A stretch of 5,413 nt of DNA from Streptomyces bikiniensis (lineage in GTDB: Bacteria; Actinomycetota; Actinomycetes; Streptomycetales; Streptomycetaceae), in NCBI GenBank assembly GCA_000716465.1, contig JNWL01000096.1:1-5413 (forward strand), in the 5' to 3' direction. Under the pieces are notes generated by a model that saw only the letters and a list, made by a program, of their open reading frames with translations, had not been told where the DNA came from and made no database searches. Below are positions 5,064 to 5,413 of the stretch, one piece after another; positions within the stretch are counted from its first letter, which is position 1, and every line of letters begins with the position of its first letter. A program made the position numbers and the translations under genes.

Positions 5064-5413
5064 GAGCCCACGCATTTTCGGCAAGCTGCTGACCACGCTG
5101 CGGCGCGATGGAGCAGATGTGGTCCACCGAGGCCGGCCGTGGAGTCTGCCGCTGGAGGGCCGGGTGTTGCTGGTCGCCACCTACTGGCGCACCAATCTGA
5201 CGTTGCGGCAGCTCGCTCCGCTGTTCGGCGTCTCGAAGTCGACGGCCGGCCGAGTCATCAACCACCTCGGACCCCTACTCGCACTCCAGCCCCGTAAGCG
5301 GTTCGCCAGGGACACCGTGCTCATCGTGGACGGCACCCTGGTCCCCGCTCGCGACCACGCCATCGCCGAGCGGTCGAAGACATCTCATGTCGTCGGAGGT
5401 CAACTCAGTGTGT
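5035..5413 (+). pseudogene. IS5-family DDE transposase fragment (no start codon; runs off window)
   Basis: The open frame after TGA 5032-5034 encodes 126 residues of an IS5-type DDE transposase. Seen: G-K-L-L-T-T-L-R-R-D-G near the N-terminus, a helix-turn-helix at 54-80 (L-R-Q-L-A-P-L-F-G-V-S-K-S), and V-L-I-V-D-G-T-L-V-P with the first catalytic aspartate at 99 (codon 5329). No ATG, GTG or TTG lies in frame before GTG 5119, inside the conserved part; an ATG at 4987 is in frame but separated by the TGA. After S-K (codons 5374-5379) homologues, as I recall them, continue N-Y-R-Y-S, but here the sequence reads T-S-H-V-V-G-G, so homology may break there. It is probably a dead remnant. The rest lies beyond the window, so loss of the second and third catalytic residues cannot be judged. 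Confidence 0.78.

Noticed and set aside
1..5413. CRISPR array, tRNA or rRNA genes
   Set aside because: No regularly spaced repeat-spacer pattern, tRNA cloverleaf or rRNA motif was seen on either strand.

Overview
The window looks like Streptomyces or a close streptomycete. Genes outside one low-GC patch are GC-rich (a sample row, 3121-3180, is 43/60 G+C), and the IS110 transposase, the HAD-like protein, the 255-residue protein and the IS5-type transposase all read as streptomycete families. The first 326 bases suggest the very end of a linear chromosome or linear plasmid. Bases 1-9 and 14-22 agree, with the same 4-base spacing, with the archetypal Streptomyces telomere as I remember it, and about a dozen hairpins with short TGC/TTC loops follow. 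This would make the window the terminal ~5.4 kb of a replicon, starting about 8 bases inside the true end. That reading rests on memory and was not searched.

Layout: 1-326, telomere-like palindrome array. 276-659 (-), small ankyrin-repeat protein whose 3' end runs into the array. 660-1058, no convincing gene, low GC. 1059-1550 (-), Imm1-like immunity protein without a toxin partner, with codon use foreign to Streptomyces. 1551-1802, no gene, but a possible solo insertion-sequence end near 1740-1768. 1803-2319 (-), HAD-type phosphatase-fold gene broken by a small deletion with frameshift. 2320-2890, 570 bases without a gene, holding two TGATCA palindromes, a 12-bp inverted repeat and several hairpins that may belong to an IS110 bridge RNA. 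2891-4129 (+), complete IS110-family recombinase. 4191-4958 (+), unrecognised 255-residue protein with two CxxC motifs. 5035-5413 (+), fragment of an IS5-family (DDE) transposase with no start codon, cut by the window edge.

The genes do not form one pathway. Together they look like a decaying subtelomeric accessory zone: an orphan immunity gene, a broken gene, one intact mobile element and one damaged element. The two items most worth follow-up are the telomere candidate and the IS110 element with its putative bridge RNA.
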